Below, piece after piece: positions 18,172 to 25,429 of a stretch of 64,000 nt of DNA. Within the stretch, counting starts at the first letter, position 1; each line of letters begins with the position of its first letter. The translations under genes and the position numbers were made by a program. This DNA comes from Bacteroidaceae bacterium (GTDB lineage Bacteria > Bacteroidota > Bacteroidia > Bacteroidales > Bacteroidaceae), in NCBI GenBank assembly GCA_017466325.1, contig JAFTUK010000003.1:55938-119937 (forward strand), given 5' to 3'. The notes under the pieces are model-generated. The model saw only the letters and a list, made by a program, of their open reading frames with translations. It was not told where the DNA came from and did no database searches.

Positions 18172-19809
18172 TTATCTCAAGCGGAACATGATGGGCAAGT
18201 TGAACTTCACGGTGCAGGGCTTGGTCTTCTCCTTGTCCAGATAACCAGGTTCCCATTCGGGCATGGCACGCACCACCCTTTCGGCTTCCTTAACCAGAGC
18301 CATCATGGCAACCTTGTGGGCCTCGGCCTCCTCGGCAGAGAGAGTCTTTCCCTGCCTTGCCATATCCTTGGCATAGGCATGGACAATCATCTCCTCCAAG
18401 GTCTGACCGCTCTGGGGTTCATTCTTGCCAACAGATATAGCCCTGACATTGAATATCTTGCCAGTTTCAGAGATATAGAACTGCACTGTTATCCTGCCCT
18501 GAACGCCTGCGGATTGGCTCACCGCCGGATACTTGACATTCCTGGCGAGCCATTGCATCAAAGCCGACTCCCCTCCTTTGAACTGGGCATTACATCCAGG
18601 ATTCTCCACAACGTTGACCTTCAGGGTATCCAACTTTGTCTTGGTTTGAAAAACAAAAACGGACTTGCCGGGATAGCCCAAGGTCTTGGCAGCCTCATCA
18701 TTCTTGACCACGGTGAGCGAAGCGATGTTCTCCGCAGCAAGGGACTTGAGGCTCTCGGCATCCACCTGACGACCGTCCAGGAGATAGACGATGTCCAGAT
18801 CGTCATGGAGTAGTGCAGCAGAACCTTTTTCCCCTCCGGCTTGCACCATTGAAGAAATTTTAATAACTTTGTCCTCGTCTTTGGCAATGCCAGAAGGGGA
18901 CGTTGGTTCACTGGCGGCAAAGGCACTGAGTGCCAAGGTTGCCATGGGGATGATGTACAGCACCTTGCTGCGCATCCACACACTGGATTTTGATTTCTGC
19001 ATCATAGTGATACGTTTTAGAGTTAAACTATGGTCGAAGTTGTTGGCAAAAGTGTAGGAGCTGGTGCCAACAGCTTTTTTTACAAGCAGCAACTGATAGG
19101 CGCGTGCCGAGACGCCCTGGCAGAGGACATAGTCATCGGCCTCGTACTCGTGCACATCGCGCAGGCTGGAGGCGAAGACATAGGCCAGGGGATTCCACCA
19201 CTGGAATATCTGCACGACAGAGAGCAGGAGCAGGTCCCAGGAGTGGAGGGCGCGGATATGGCCGGTTTCGTGCAAGAGGATTTCACGCCCGTTCTCGCGG
19301 AAGTCGCGGTCGGAAATGACCACATGGTTCATCCAACTGAAGGGCGACACCTCGCCACCGTGGCAATGTATGTGAATGCCTTGCTCGCACTCGTGCCAGA
19401 GGTTGCCACGCGCCACCACAAGGTTCATGCGCAGGACCTGCACGATGCGCCACAGGAGCATGGCCAGGGCCACAAGGACAAACACCATGGACACTATGCG
19501 GAACCAGGACACCTGAGCGGACATGTGCCGGGCATGCACGGTGAGTTCGGGCAGCACTACTGGAGCGCTCACGGGTATGCCTGCCTCCACCATCTGGAGC
19601 CTGGCGGCCTGCACCACGGGTTGGTGGTCGAGAGCAAGGAAGGGAATGTCCACCAACGGGAGAACAAGGGAGAACACGAGTATGAGGAGCAGCACCGCCC
19701 TGTTCAGGCGGAAGAAACTCTCCTTCCTGAGTATAAGCATGTACGGCACATAGAGCAAAGTGAGCACAAAGGCCGAACGGATGGAATAAAGGAACATTGC
19801 CTCTATCAT
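18172..19809 (-). CDS. BlaR1-type M56 metallopeptidase with plug-like and TonB C-terminal domains
   Basis: A membrane-bound sensor-type protease. In BlaR1/MecR1 systems such proteins cut the BlaI repressor after sensing a signal. From ATG 19809 it is 545 residues. There are N-terminal hydrophobic helices (about 6-26, 38-57, 103-125), the zinc motif HETGH at 180-184 with a likely third ligand in EYEADD near 221-226, and a further helix near 290-310. Then comes a plug-like segment (IVYLLDGRQVDAESL) of the kind found in TonB-dependent receptors. Last is a TonB C-terminal domain (WLARNVKYPAVSQ, GRITVQFYISETGKI). The frame opens upstream to 19908, but that part is a 9-bp tandem repeat (SEYSEYSDYSD), so the later ATG is preferred. 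It follows a BlaI-type gene. The signal sensed cannot be told. Confidence 0.88.
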   Translation of the reverse strand: MIEAMFLYSIRSAFVLTLLYVPYMLILRKESFFRLNRAVLLLILVFSLVLPLVDIPFLALDHQPVVQAARLQMVEAGIPVSAPVVLPELTVHARHMSAQVSWFRIVSMVFVLVALAMLLWRIVQVLRMNLVVARGNLWHECEQGIHIHCHGGEVSPFSWMNHVVISDRDFRENGREILLHETGHIRALHSWDLLLLSVVQIFQWWNPLAYVFASSLRDVHEYEADDYVLCQGVSARAYQLLLVKKAVGTSSYTFANNFDHSLTLKRITMMQKSKSSVWMRSKVLYIIPMATLALSAFAASEPTSPSGIAKDEDKVIKISSMVQAGGEKGSAALLHDDLDIVYLLDGRQVDAESLKSLAAENIASLTVVKNDEAAKTLGYPGKSVFVFQTKTKLDTLKVNVVENPGCNAQFKGGESALMQWLARNVKYPAVSQSAGVQGRITVQFYISETGKIFNVRAISVGKNEPQSGQTLEEMIVHAYAKDMARQGKTLSAEEAEAHKVAMMALVKEAERVVRAMPEWEPGYLDKEKTKPCTVKFNLPIMFRLR

Positions 19810-19830
19810 AAGATAAGCTTTTATGAAGTT

Positions 19831-19884
19831 ATCGGAGTAATCAGAGTAATCAGAGTATTCGGAGTATTCGGAGCATTCAGAGAC
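19831..19884. repeat. Six degenerate 9-bp tandem units upstream of the M56 gene
   Basis: Units starting at 19831, 19840, 19849, 19858, 19867 and 19876 follow the consensus ATCAGAGTA / TTCGGAGTA. The array fills the gap between the blaI stop and the M56 start, ending 21 bp before the ATG. Read as protein it would give a meaningless SEY/SDY run, so it is judged non-coding. Confidence 0.75.
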
Positions 19885-19911
19885 TCGGAGCGACCGCACC
19901 CCCGCCAAATA

Positions 19912-20295
19912 CTATTCTTCCCTCTCCACCGAGGCGAGGATTTCCTGGATTTCCTCGGGGGTGAGGTTCTCCTCGCGTATAAAATAACTGAACATGGACT
20001 TCAGGCTGCCGCCAAAGAAGTTCTTCTTCACGTCCTGCATGGTACGGCGCGTGTACTCGGCACGCGATACCAGAGGTTCGTACATGTGAGTCTTGCCCTC
20101 GCCCTTGTTCTTGGAATAATCCAGATAACCTTTCTCGTAGAGTACCTTCAGGTAGGTTGCCACGGTGGTGTAGGCTGGTTTGGGTTCGGGCCACTCGCCC
20201 AACACGTCCCACGCACAGGCAGGACGCTCCAGATTCCACAGGATACTCATCACCTCAAACTCCAATCGGGTCAATGTCTTCTCGTTGCGTCTCAT
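19912..20295 (-). CDS. BlaI/MecI/CopY-family transcriptional repressor
   Basis: A small winged-helix repressor normally inactivated by proteolysis through its M56 partner. The 127-residue product has the winged-helix domain at about residues 1-75 (LTRLEFEVMSILW, YTTVATYLKVLYEKGYLD). A C-terminal dimerisation part follows (FIREENLTPEEIQEIL). It lies about 100 bp upstream of the M56 gene in the same direction. It probably represses this pair and perhaps other genes. No beta-lactamase is nearby, so it should not be read as a resistance system. Confidence 0.92.
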   Translation of the reverse strand: MRRNEKTLTRLEFEVMSILWNLERPACAWDVLGEWPEPKPAYTTVATYLKVLYEKGYLDYSKNKGEGKTHMYEPLVSRAEYTRRTMQDVKKNFFGGSLKSMFSYFIREENLTPEEIQEILASVEREE

Positions 20296-20344
20296 ATTCG
20301 GAATAATTGTTTGTTTTGTGTGTTTGCAGAGGCAAAGTACGGCA

Positions 20345-20358
20345 ATATTTTCAAATAT
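20345..20358. promoter_or_regulatory. Palindrome upstream of blaI (possible operator)
   Basis: A perfect inverted repeat ATATTT-TC-AAATAT lies 50 bp before the blaI ATG, next to a GTACTTTG sequence that is close to a -7 box for the minus strand. BlaI-family repressors bind such dyads near their own promoters. The link is by position only. Confidence 0.35.
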
Positions 20359-20488
20359 CGCAATGAACAGATATCGAAAAATTACGATAAGGGCCCGATT
20401 TTAACGTTTATTCGTAGTAATAGAAGGGTTGGGAGGGCAGCAAGAACAAAAAAAGCATGCAAGGAAGACGTTTTACATCAAAATGTAG

Positions 20489-20496
20489 TACCTTTG
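20489..20496 (+). promoter_or_regulatory. Promoter -7 element of the TlpA-like gene
   Basis: TACCTTTG, followed by CA, matches TAnnTTTG. It lies 44 bp before the ATG at 20541. No good -33 TTTG is seen at the expected distance. Confidence 0.6.
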
Positions 20497-20540
20497 CACA
20501 GGAAACACAAAATTATTCACCATAAAACATCTAAAAGATT

Positions 20541-21608
20541 ATGAAGAAGTTATTGTATCTTGCCATCCCAGCACTGCTGATGACCGCTTGCGGAGAAAAG
20601 AAGTACAGCATCGAGGGCAAGACCACAGGAGAGTATGAAGGAAAACTGGCGTTGTTGCAGAACAACGAGGGCGAGACCCTGGATTCATGCATAGTGGCAG
20701 ATAGCGCATTTGCCTTTACCGGAACCATTGAAGGCCAAGGCATCTATACCATACTCGTGGAGAAAACCAACATACCGGTACTGGTACAGAATGGAGCAAA
20801 CATTACCGCTGACCTGACACAAGGTCCCGTCGAAGTGAGCGACAACGGAGGACTGAACGACATCTTGAACGGTGTAATGACCAAGGTGTCTGAAGCAGGC
20901 AAAGCAATCAACGAGAAAGCCCAGAAACTGATGGCCGAGGGTTTGTCCTATCCCGAAGTACACGATTCCATCAATGCAGACATAGAGGCTCTGTACGAGA
21001 TTTACAAGAACGGCATAACGGAGAACAAGGACAACATAGTAGGCGCACGCATACTGGGCATGGTTGCCAGCGAATTTTACTCTGACCTGACTCGTTTGGA
21101 CTCCGTCATCGCCGAGGTGAAGTATGCCACAGAGATAAAGGCCGTGAACGACCTGCGCACATTCCTGGAACTTGCCGAGAATACAAAGGAAGGCAAAATG
21201 TTTGTTGACTTCAGCGGTTTCGATTTGGATGGTAATGCCTCCAAACTCTCCGACTATGTGGGCAAGGGCAAGTATGTGCTGGCCGACTTCTGGGCATCAT
21301 GGTGCGGTCCCTGCAAGATGGAAATCCCCAACCTCATAGAGTTGCACAAGCAGTTCGCCGGCGAAAAGTTCATCGTTCTGGGCGTGAACGTATGGGATCA
21401 GGAGGATAAGTTCAAGGCCGCTCTGGAGGAAGAGGGTATCGAATATCCCCAGATTTACATTCCCCGCGACAACAAGGACAATGCCACCGAACTTTACGGC
21501 ATCCAGGGCATTCCCCAAATCATGCTTTTCGGTCCCGACGGCACCATCGTGAAGCGCAACCTGCGCGGGCAGGAGATGAAGGACTTCGTTGCCGGCCAGT
21601 TGAAGTAA
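20541..21608 (+). CDS. Thioredoxin-fold lipoprotein (TlpA/ResA-like)
   Basis: A 355-residue periplasm-facing thiol-disulfide protein. It has a lipoprotein signal with the lipobox LMTAC (Cys17). A beta-rich N-terminal domain (about 20-110) resembles the DUF4369 type often found in such proteins. A helical linker follows. The C-terminal thioredoxin domain (about 220-355) has the WCGPC redox motif at 254-258 and the cis-proline segment GIPQIM. It probably reduces or repairs disulfides or helps cytochrome maturation, but the substrate is unknown. It is a single gene with its own promoter and a strong terminator 32 bp after the stop. Confidence 0.9.
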   Translation: MKKLLYLAIPALLMTACGEKKYSIEGKTTGEYEGKLALLQNNEGETLDSCIVADSAFAFTGTIEGQGIYTILVEKTNIPVLVQNGANITADLTQGPVEVSDNGGLNDILNGVMTKVSEAGKAINEKAQKLMAEGLSYPEVHDSINADIEALYEIYKNGITENKDNIVGARILGMVASEFYSDLTRLDSVIAEVKYATEIKAVNDLRTFLELAENTKEGKMFVDFSGFDLDGNASKLSDYVGKGKYVLADFWASWCGPCKMEIPNLIELHKQFAGEKFIVLGVNVWDQEDKFKAALEEEGIEYPQIYIPRDNKDNATELYGIQGIPQIMLFGPDGTIVKRNLRGQEMKDFVAGQLK

Positions 21609-21640
21609 GGCAGAATCCCTGCATTACACACATACACATA

Positions 21641-21674
21641 GAAGAGGGCATTGCAATCATGCAATGCCCTCTTC
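21641..21674 (+). terminator. Terminator after the TlpA-like gene
   Basis: A perfect 14-bp stem (GAAGAGGGCATTGC with GCAATGCCCTCTTC) around a 6-nt loop, followed by TTGTTC. It is the longest perfect hairpin in this part of the window. The tail has only a short T-run. Confidence 0.8.
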
Positions 21675-21787
21675 TTGTTCCCATAAACCGGTATTCTCTT
21701 TATTATGCAGGAGTTCCCTGACCAAGCAGTTCCCTCAGAATGAATAAAAATATTGGAAAAAACTGATTTTACATGTTACAAAAGCAA

Positions 21788-21795
21788 TACCTTTG
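21788..21795 (+). promoter_or_regulatory. Promoter -7 element of the sigma-factor operon
   Basis: TACCTTTG followed by CG matches TAnnTTTG, about 62 bp before the first ATG (21858). The upstream element is weak. This is a housekeeping-type box; no separate ECF-type site could be recognised. Confidence 0.55.
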
Positions 21796-21941
21796 CGTTA
21801 TATCAGTAGAGACAGGGCAATAACAGCCATACATCCAATCACGTCCAACAAAGAAACATGAGTCAGACACAGCATAGCAAACCTACCGGAGAAGAAAAGC
21901 AGGATAGCCAAGAGCATCCCCTGCTTTTGGCCTTTGGCTGA

Positions 21942-22408
21942 ATGCAGAATATGCTCCTTGACACAGCACGTCGCATACTGCATAGCCACGAAGATGCCGA
22001 AGATGCCCTACAAGAAGCATTCGTAAGGCTATGGTCAAGATCGGAGAGAATAAAGATGAAGAAGATGCATCGGCCATGCTTTACGTGACGACCAGAAACA
22101 TCAGCATAAGTTCCCTGAGGAAACGGAACACCAACAGGAATGTGGAAACAGGGCAAACGCAAGAAAACATTGCTACATCCCATGAAGAAGAACTGGAAAG
22201 AGAGGAAACCTTCTGTCGTATTGAAGAAATAGTAAAACAGAAACTGACACCATTGCAGCAAGACATCCTGAGGATGAGAGAATATGAGGAGCAGAGTTAC
22301 GAAGAAATAGCCAAGTTGCTGGATATGCAACCTCCAGCCGTAAGGATGCAACTATCAAGAGCACGCAAGACCATTCGTGAATGTTATAAACAACTTCAAC
22401 ATGAATAA
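21942..22408 (+). pseudogene. ECF-type RNA polymerase sigma factor, disrupted by a frameshift
   Basis: The two halves of a short sigma-70-family protein lie in different frames. Frame 1 (from ATG 21942, directly after an in-frame TGA at 21939) gives the region-2 part LLDTARRILHSHEDAEDAL and FVRLWSRSER, then stops at 22084-22086. The rest is found one base back: KDEEDASAMLYVTTRNISISS and the region-4 helix-turn-helix (LTPLQQDILRM, SYEEIAKLLDMQPPAVRM), ending at 22408. A -1 shift near 22040-22055 is needed to join them. No classical slippery heptamer is seen there. An open stretch from ATG 21858 to the TGA may be the original N-terminus. It is either a recent pseudogene or a sequence error. It overlaps the next gene by 8 bp. 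Confidence 0.75.
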
Positions 22409-22892
22409 CACCTACCACACATACGAGGCCGAATATTGGGACAGACTCATAGAACGGTACTACAACGCAGAGACAACTGAGGAGGAGGAAAGAAGCCTGA
22501 AGCACTTCCTTACCTCAAAGGAAGGCAGCGACAGCCGTTACGATGAGATAAAGGCTGTCATGGGATTTATTGCAACGGGCAAAAGACAACATTGCTCCAC
22601 CAAAGATACAGAAAAAGGCATTGGCCGGCAAAGATACCTCTACGCCAAGATAGCCGGAATGGCGGCATGCGCGACGATGGCATACTTTCTCATCGGGCAC
22701 ACTTTGCTATCATCACGCCCGACGGAATATCCGGACGTATGCATTGCCTATGCCGATGGCAAACATATAACAGACCGAAACGAAGTACTGTCGCTGATGA
22801 AAAAGTCAATGCAAAGCGTCACCGTAACCGAAGAAAACGAAAAACACATGGAAGAGCAATTACACAACATGTTCAACACCCTTTCCGAATAA
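22401..22892 (+). CDS. Putative membrane-anchored anti-sigma-like protein
   Basis: A 163-residue protein of the kind that follows sigma factors in Bacteroidales operons. It has an acidic helical N-terminus (DRLIERYYNAETTEEEERSL, resembling other such anti-sigma N-termini) and one hydrophobic segment near residues 90-105 (AGMAACATMAYFLIG). A charged C-terminal part follows. The ATG at 22401 lies inside the end of the sigma gene (8-bp overlap), suggesting translational coupling. A start at 22377 is possible but overlaps more. Function as an anti-sigma factor is inferred from position and shape. Confidence 0.6.
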   Translation: MNNTYHTYEAEYWDRLIERYYNAETTEEEERSLKHFLTSKEGSDSRYDEIKAVMGFIATGKRQHCSTKDTEKGIGRQRYLYAKIAGMAACATMAYFLIGHTLLSSRPTEYPDVCIAYADGKHITDRNEVLSLMKKSMQSVTVTEENEKHMEEQLHNMFNTLSE

Positions 22893-22897
22893 GAGAT

Positions 22898-23341
22898 ATG
22901 GCACAAAGAGTAATATTATTGGCATTGTGGCTACTGGTATCGCCAATGCTGCTTGCACAGACTGATTTGAAAATAAACGAACTGTTCGACATGGAACTAA
23001 AAGGTGCTATAAAAGTACATCTAAGTGGAGCAAGCATAGAAACCTACCACCTCAGCCTATTCAAAAGCCTTACCGTCCAAACATCAGACAAGACAAGCCT
23101 AATGATTGAGGCAAGAATAGAAAAAGATGTCAAGGATGCATTCTGCCACGAATCAAACCACACAAATGGACGTCTATACTATGGTCTCTACCAACTTTCT
23201 TCTAACAAGAAAGGCATAAACCGCTATATCTTCTACCGTAACAATGCACTGAAAAAAGGAAATGACAACAACATTACCTTAATCTACATGGAAGGTAGGG
23301 CCGACATAAAACAGTTACGCAAAACTTTTACCAAGCATTAG
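22898..23341 (+). CDS. Small secreted protein in sigma-factor operon (DUF6108-like)
   Basis: A 147-residue protein with an N-terminal signal peptide (hydrophobic LLALWLLVSPMLLAQ, cleavage likely after LLA). The mature part resembles, from memory, the DUF6108-type proteins that sit downstream of sigma and anti-sigma genes in Bacteroidales (SLTVQTSDKTSLMIEARIEKD, NGRLYYGLYQLSSNKKGINRY, NNITLIYMEGRADI). The ATG at 22898 is 5 bp after the preceding stop. The same frame is open far upstream, but that part overlaps the anti-sigma gene and is rejected. The function is unknown; it may sense or signal in the periplasm. Confidence 0.7.
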   Translation: MAQRVILLALWLLVSPMLLAQTDLKINELFDMELKGAIKVHLSGASIETYHLSLFKSLTVQTSDKTSLMIEARIEKDVKDAFCHESNHTNGRLYYGLYQLSSNKKGINRYIFYRNNALKKGNDNNITLIYMEGRADIKQLRKTFTKH

Positions 23342-23377
23342 ACAACACATAATATAAATATCAAATACGAATTGACA

Positions 23378-24109
23378 ATGAAACTGAAAAACCTCTTACT
23401 TTGCCTTCTCTGCACCGTAAATTTCGTGACTACGTATGCCCAAGACAGAGCAAACAGCTGGAGTTTCTCCGTACTCACCGACGACATCCAACTGAAAAAA
23501 ACACAGCACAAATCCAAGTCCGAGAACTTTCTGAATATCGGAGGCCTGGGGTTTGGCTTTGTAAACGGCCTGAACACACCTCAAGACATGAATGTGAGTA
23601 TGGGTTCTTCAATGGAGATCTTCTTCAACCTCTTCTCTTGTGGACGCAAATACAACCATGGGCGTCACAAATTAGGTATCGGCATGGGATTCAACTGGAA
23701 GAACTACAGAATGACTGGATACACCCGTTTTGTAAAGGATGGCGCTGGCATTTCCCTGTCGCCCTATCCTGACAATGCCAATATCGACTTCTCGCGCCTG
23801 AAGATATTCAGTATCACATTCCCTTTGGAATACAAATATAAATTCCATAAGGACTTTGCTATAAGTGCGGCAGCCATACTGAACTGGAATGCATACGGAA
23901 GTCTGAAAACGAAATACGAACTTGACAACAGGAAAATAGAGGAATGCAGCGAACAGACAAAGCATTGCCCCGTAAGCATAGACCTGCGCATGGGTCTGCA
24001 CTGGAAGTCACTGGGAGCGTATGTGAAATACAGTCCCTGCAACGTGATACACTGCGAATACGGTCCACAGTTCAACGGATTGTCGGCGGGTGTAATGATT
24101 GGATTGTAA
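23378..24109 (+). CDS. Outer-membrane beta-barrel protein
   Basis: A 243-residue secreted protein with a signal peptide (MKLKNLLLCLLCTVNFVTTYAQ). Alternating hydrophobic strands rich in Gly, Tyr and Phe follow (GGLGFGFVNGL, LGIGMGFNWKNYRM, FPLEYKYKFHKDF, LRMGLHWKSLGAYVKYSP), ending in a barrel-type strand. It is the last gene of the sigma operon and probably its output or sensor in the outer membrane. It is not recognisable as a named porin. A terminator follows. Confidence 0.75.
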   Translation: MKLKNLLLCLLCTVNFVTTYAQDRANSWSFSVLTDDIQLKKTQHKSKSENFLNIGGLGFGFVNGLNTPQDMNVSMGSSMEIFFNLFSCGRKYNHGRHKLGIGMGFNWKNYRMTGYTRFVKDGAGISLSPYPDNANIDFSRLKIFSITFPLEYKYKFHKDFAISAAAILNWNAYGSLKTKYELDNRKIEECSEQTKHCPVSIDLRMGLHWKSLGAYVKYSPCNVIHCEYGPQFNGLSAGVMIGL

Positions 24110-24160
24110 CCAAACGGGGACAATAGCAGACCCACAAGACCAATACCAGACAGAAACGAC

Positions 24161-24200
24161 AAATCGGGGCGTGCCTGTTCACCAGTGCACACCCCGATTT
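24161..24200. terminator. Shared terminator between convergent genes
   Basis: AAATCGGGG pairs with CCCCGATTT; inner GTGC/GTGCAC parts can extend the stem. On the plus strand the arm runs into TTTTATTAT, so it ends the sigma operon. On the minus strand it lies 24 bp after the yqeY-like stop with a weaker T-run. Confidence 0.65.
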
Positions 24201-24224
24201 TATTATATTACCTTGGCAGAAATC

Positions 24225-24671
24225 CTATCCCAGCAGTTCCTTAACCTTGGCAGAAATAGCCTTGCCATCGGCACGACCGGCCAGGCGCTTGGTGGCAACA
24301 CCCATCACCTTGCCCATATCCTTGGCACTGGCAGCACCCACTTCGGCAATGATGGCACGGAGTTCAGCCTCCAGTTCCTCTGGAGTGAGTGCCTTGGGCA
24401 GATAGGCCTCGAGGGCATTGACCTGCCCCATCTCCTCTTCTGCCAGGTCGGGGCGGTTCTGCTCCACATAGAGTTGGGCGGTGTCCTTGCCCTGCTTCAC
24501 CAACTTGGAAAGAATCTTCAGTGCCTGCTCATCGGAGAGTTCGGCATCTGCACCGGGAGCCGTTAGGGCCTCCAGAAAATACTTCTTGGCATTGCGCAAT
24601 GCCATCAGGCGTACCTTGTCCTTGGCCTTCATGGCCACGACGATGTCCTTGCTTATCTGTTCAAACAACAT
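24225..24671 (-). CDS. GatB/YqeY-domain protein
   Basis: A 148-residue YqeY-type protein, related to the tail domain of the GatB amidotransferase subunit that binds tRNA. Family segments are the N-terminal LFEQISKDIVVAMKAKDKVRLMALRN, the LVKQGKDTAQLYVEQNRPDLAEEE stretch and the C-terminal MGKVMGVATKRLAGRADGKAIS. No GatB catalytic part is fused. The role of free YqeY proteins is not settled. It lies 24 bp after the secreted-protein gene at 24696 and probably shares its transcript. Confidence 0.9.
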   Translation of the reverse strand: MLFEQISKDIVVAMKAKDKVRLMALRNAKKYFLEALTAPGADAELSDEQALKILSKLVKQGKDTAQLYVEQNRPDLAEEEMGQVNALEAYLPKALTPEELEAELRAIIAEVGAASAKDMGKVMGVATKRLAGRADGKAISAKVKELLG

Positions 24672-24695
24672 AATGATATTGATTTGTTCTTTTAG

Positions 24696-25178
24696 TTAAA
24701 ACTCTTTTTCCTTTTCCTTTAGATAGCTATTGTATAGTTTCTTGCCAATCTTATCCTTATTAAAGTTTTTTTCATGAACTATTGGCAGAGTCGATAGACT
24801 TACTTTAGATACTCCTTGGTTTAATAATTCCATCTGCTTTGAAGTTATAGGAAACTGAGCAATGGACTTTGAACTTGATAGCGGTACCATTACTCCACTA
24901 ACAAAGAAATATCCTGTTTCCTTATCATTACCATACGACATACCCTTTAATCTTAATACTTCTCCTTCGAATGTTTTTATCATCATAACCGGTTCCTTCG
25001 CAAAAAAAAGTCCCTCAGAAGATAATGTTACTGTAATGGAGAATAATGTATCTTGTTTGGATACATTTAAGCGTACGACGCATCCATTAACAGTGGCAGG
25101 CTTATGAGAATACTTGATTGTTTGAGAACTTGAAGCTAATGACACAAACAAGACAAATACGAACAATATGTTTTTCAT
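24696..25178 (-). CDS. Small secreted protein of unknown function
   Basis: A 160-residue protein with an N-terminal signal peptide (NILFVFVLFVSLASSSQ, cleavage likely near residue 18). The mature part is beta-rich and lysine-rich at the end (NKDKIGKKLYNSYLKEKEKEF). I do not recognise a family. The base composition is clearly more A/T-rich than its neighbours, which may indicate recent acquisition. It has a promoter at 25369-25400, giving an unusually long leader of about 185 nt. Confidence 0.7.
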   Translation of the reverse strand: MKNILFVFVLFVSLASSSQTIKYSHKPATVNGCVVRLNVSKQDTLFSITVTLSSEGLFFAKEPVMMIKTFEGEVLRLKGMSYGNDKETGYFFVSGVMVPLSSSKSIAQFPITSKQMELLNQGVSKVSLSTLPIVHEKNFNKDKIGKKLYNSYLKEKEKEF

Positions 25179-25368
25179 TATAGTCTTATAAAAAAACGAT
25201 GTGACGGAACAGATATACAGACAACATAGATATAGACCATCTAACTTAAATTATCACCAGTAATCCTTAAGATTATGCTCTTGGAATTCGACTACAGCAG
25301 GCGCAACACAGCTAAGACTTTCAGTATCTACTTGTATTCATGTCATATAATTAACACGTTTCTTCTTG

Positions 25369-25400
25369 CAAATATACAAATTTTACCCGACACTGCCAAA
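25369..25400 (-). promoter_or_regulatory. Promoter of the secreted-protein/yqeY unit
   Basis: The minus strand has TTTG (25400-25397), a 20-bp spacer and TATATTTG (25376-25369), a full match to the Bacteroidota consensus. The 185-nt leader down to 25178 contains no reading frame I can support. The -33 element lies 30 bp beyond the MATE gene stop. Confidence 0.7.
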
Positions 25401-25429
25401 GCAGCTTGGAGAATTATGATGCCATTTAT

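Noticed and set aside
19030-20544. 504-codon plus-strand frame across blaI and the M56 gene
   Set aside because: Antisense to two genes with clear families; composition is rich in His and Gly as in shadow frames.
22040-22055. Programmed -1 frameshift in the sigma gene
   Set aside because: No X XXY YYZ slippery heptamer or following stem was found; a real mutation or sequence error is simpler.
22592-22897. Long upstream extension of the DUF6108-like gene
   Set aside because: It overlaps the anti-sigma-like gene in another frame; a signal peptide starts at 22898.
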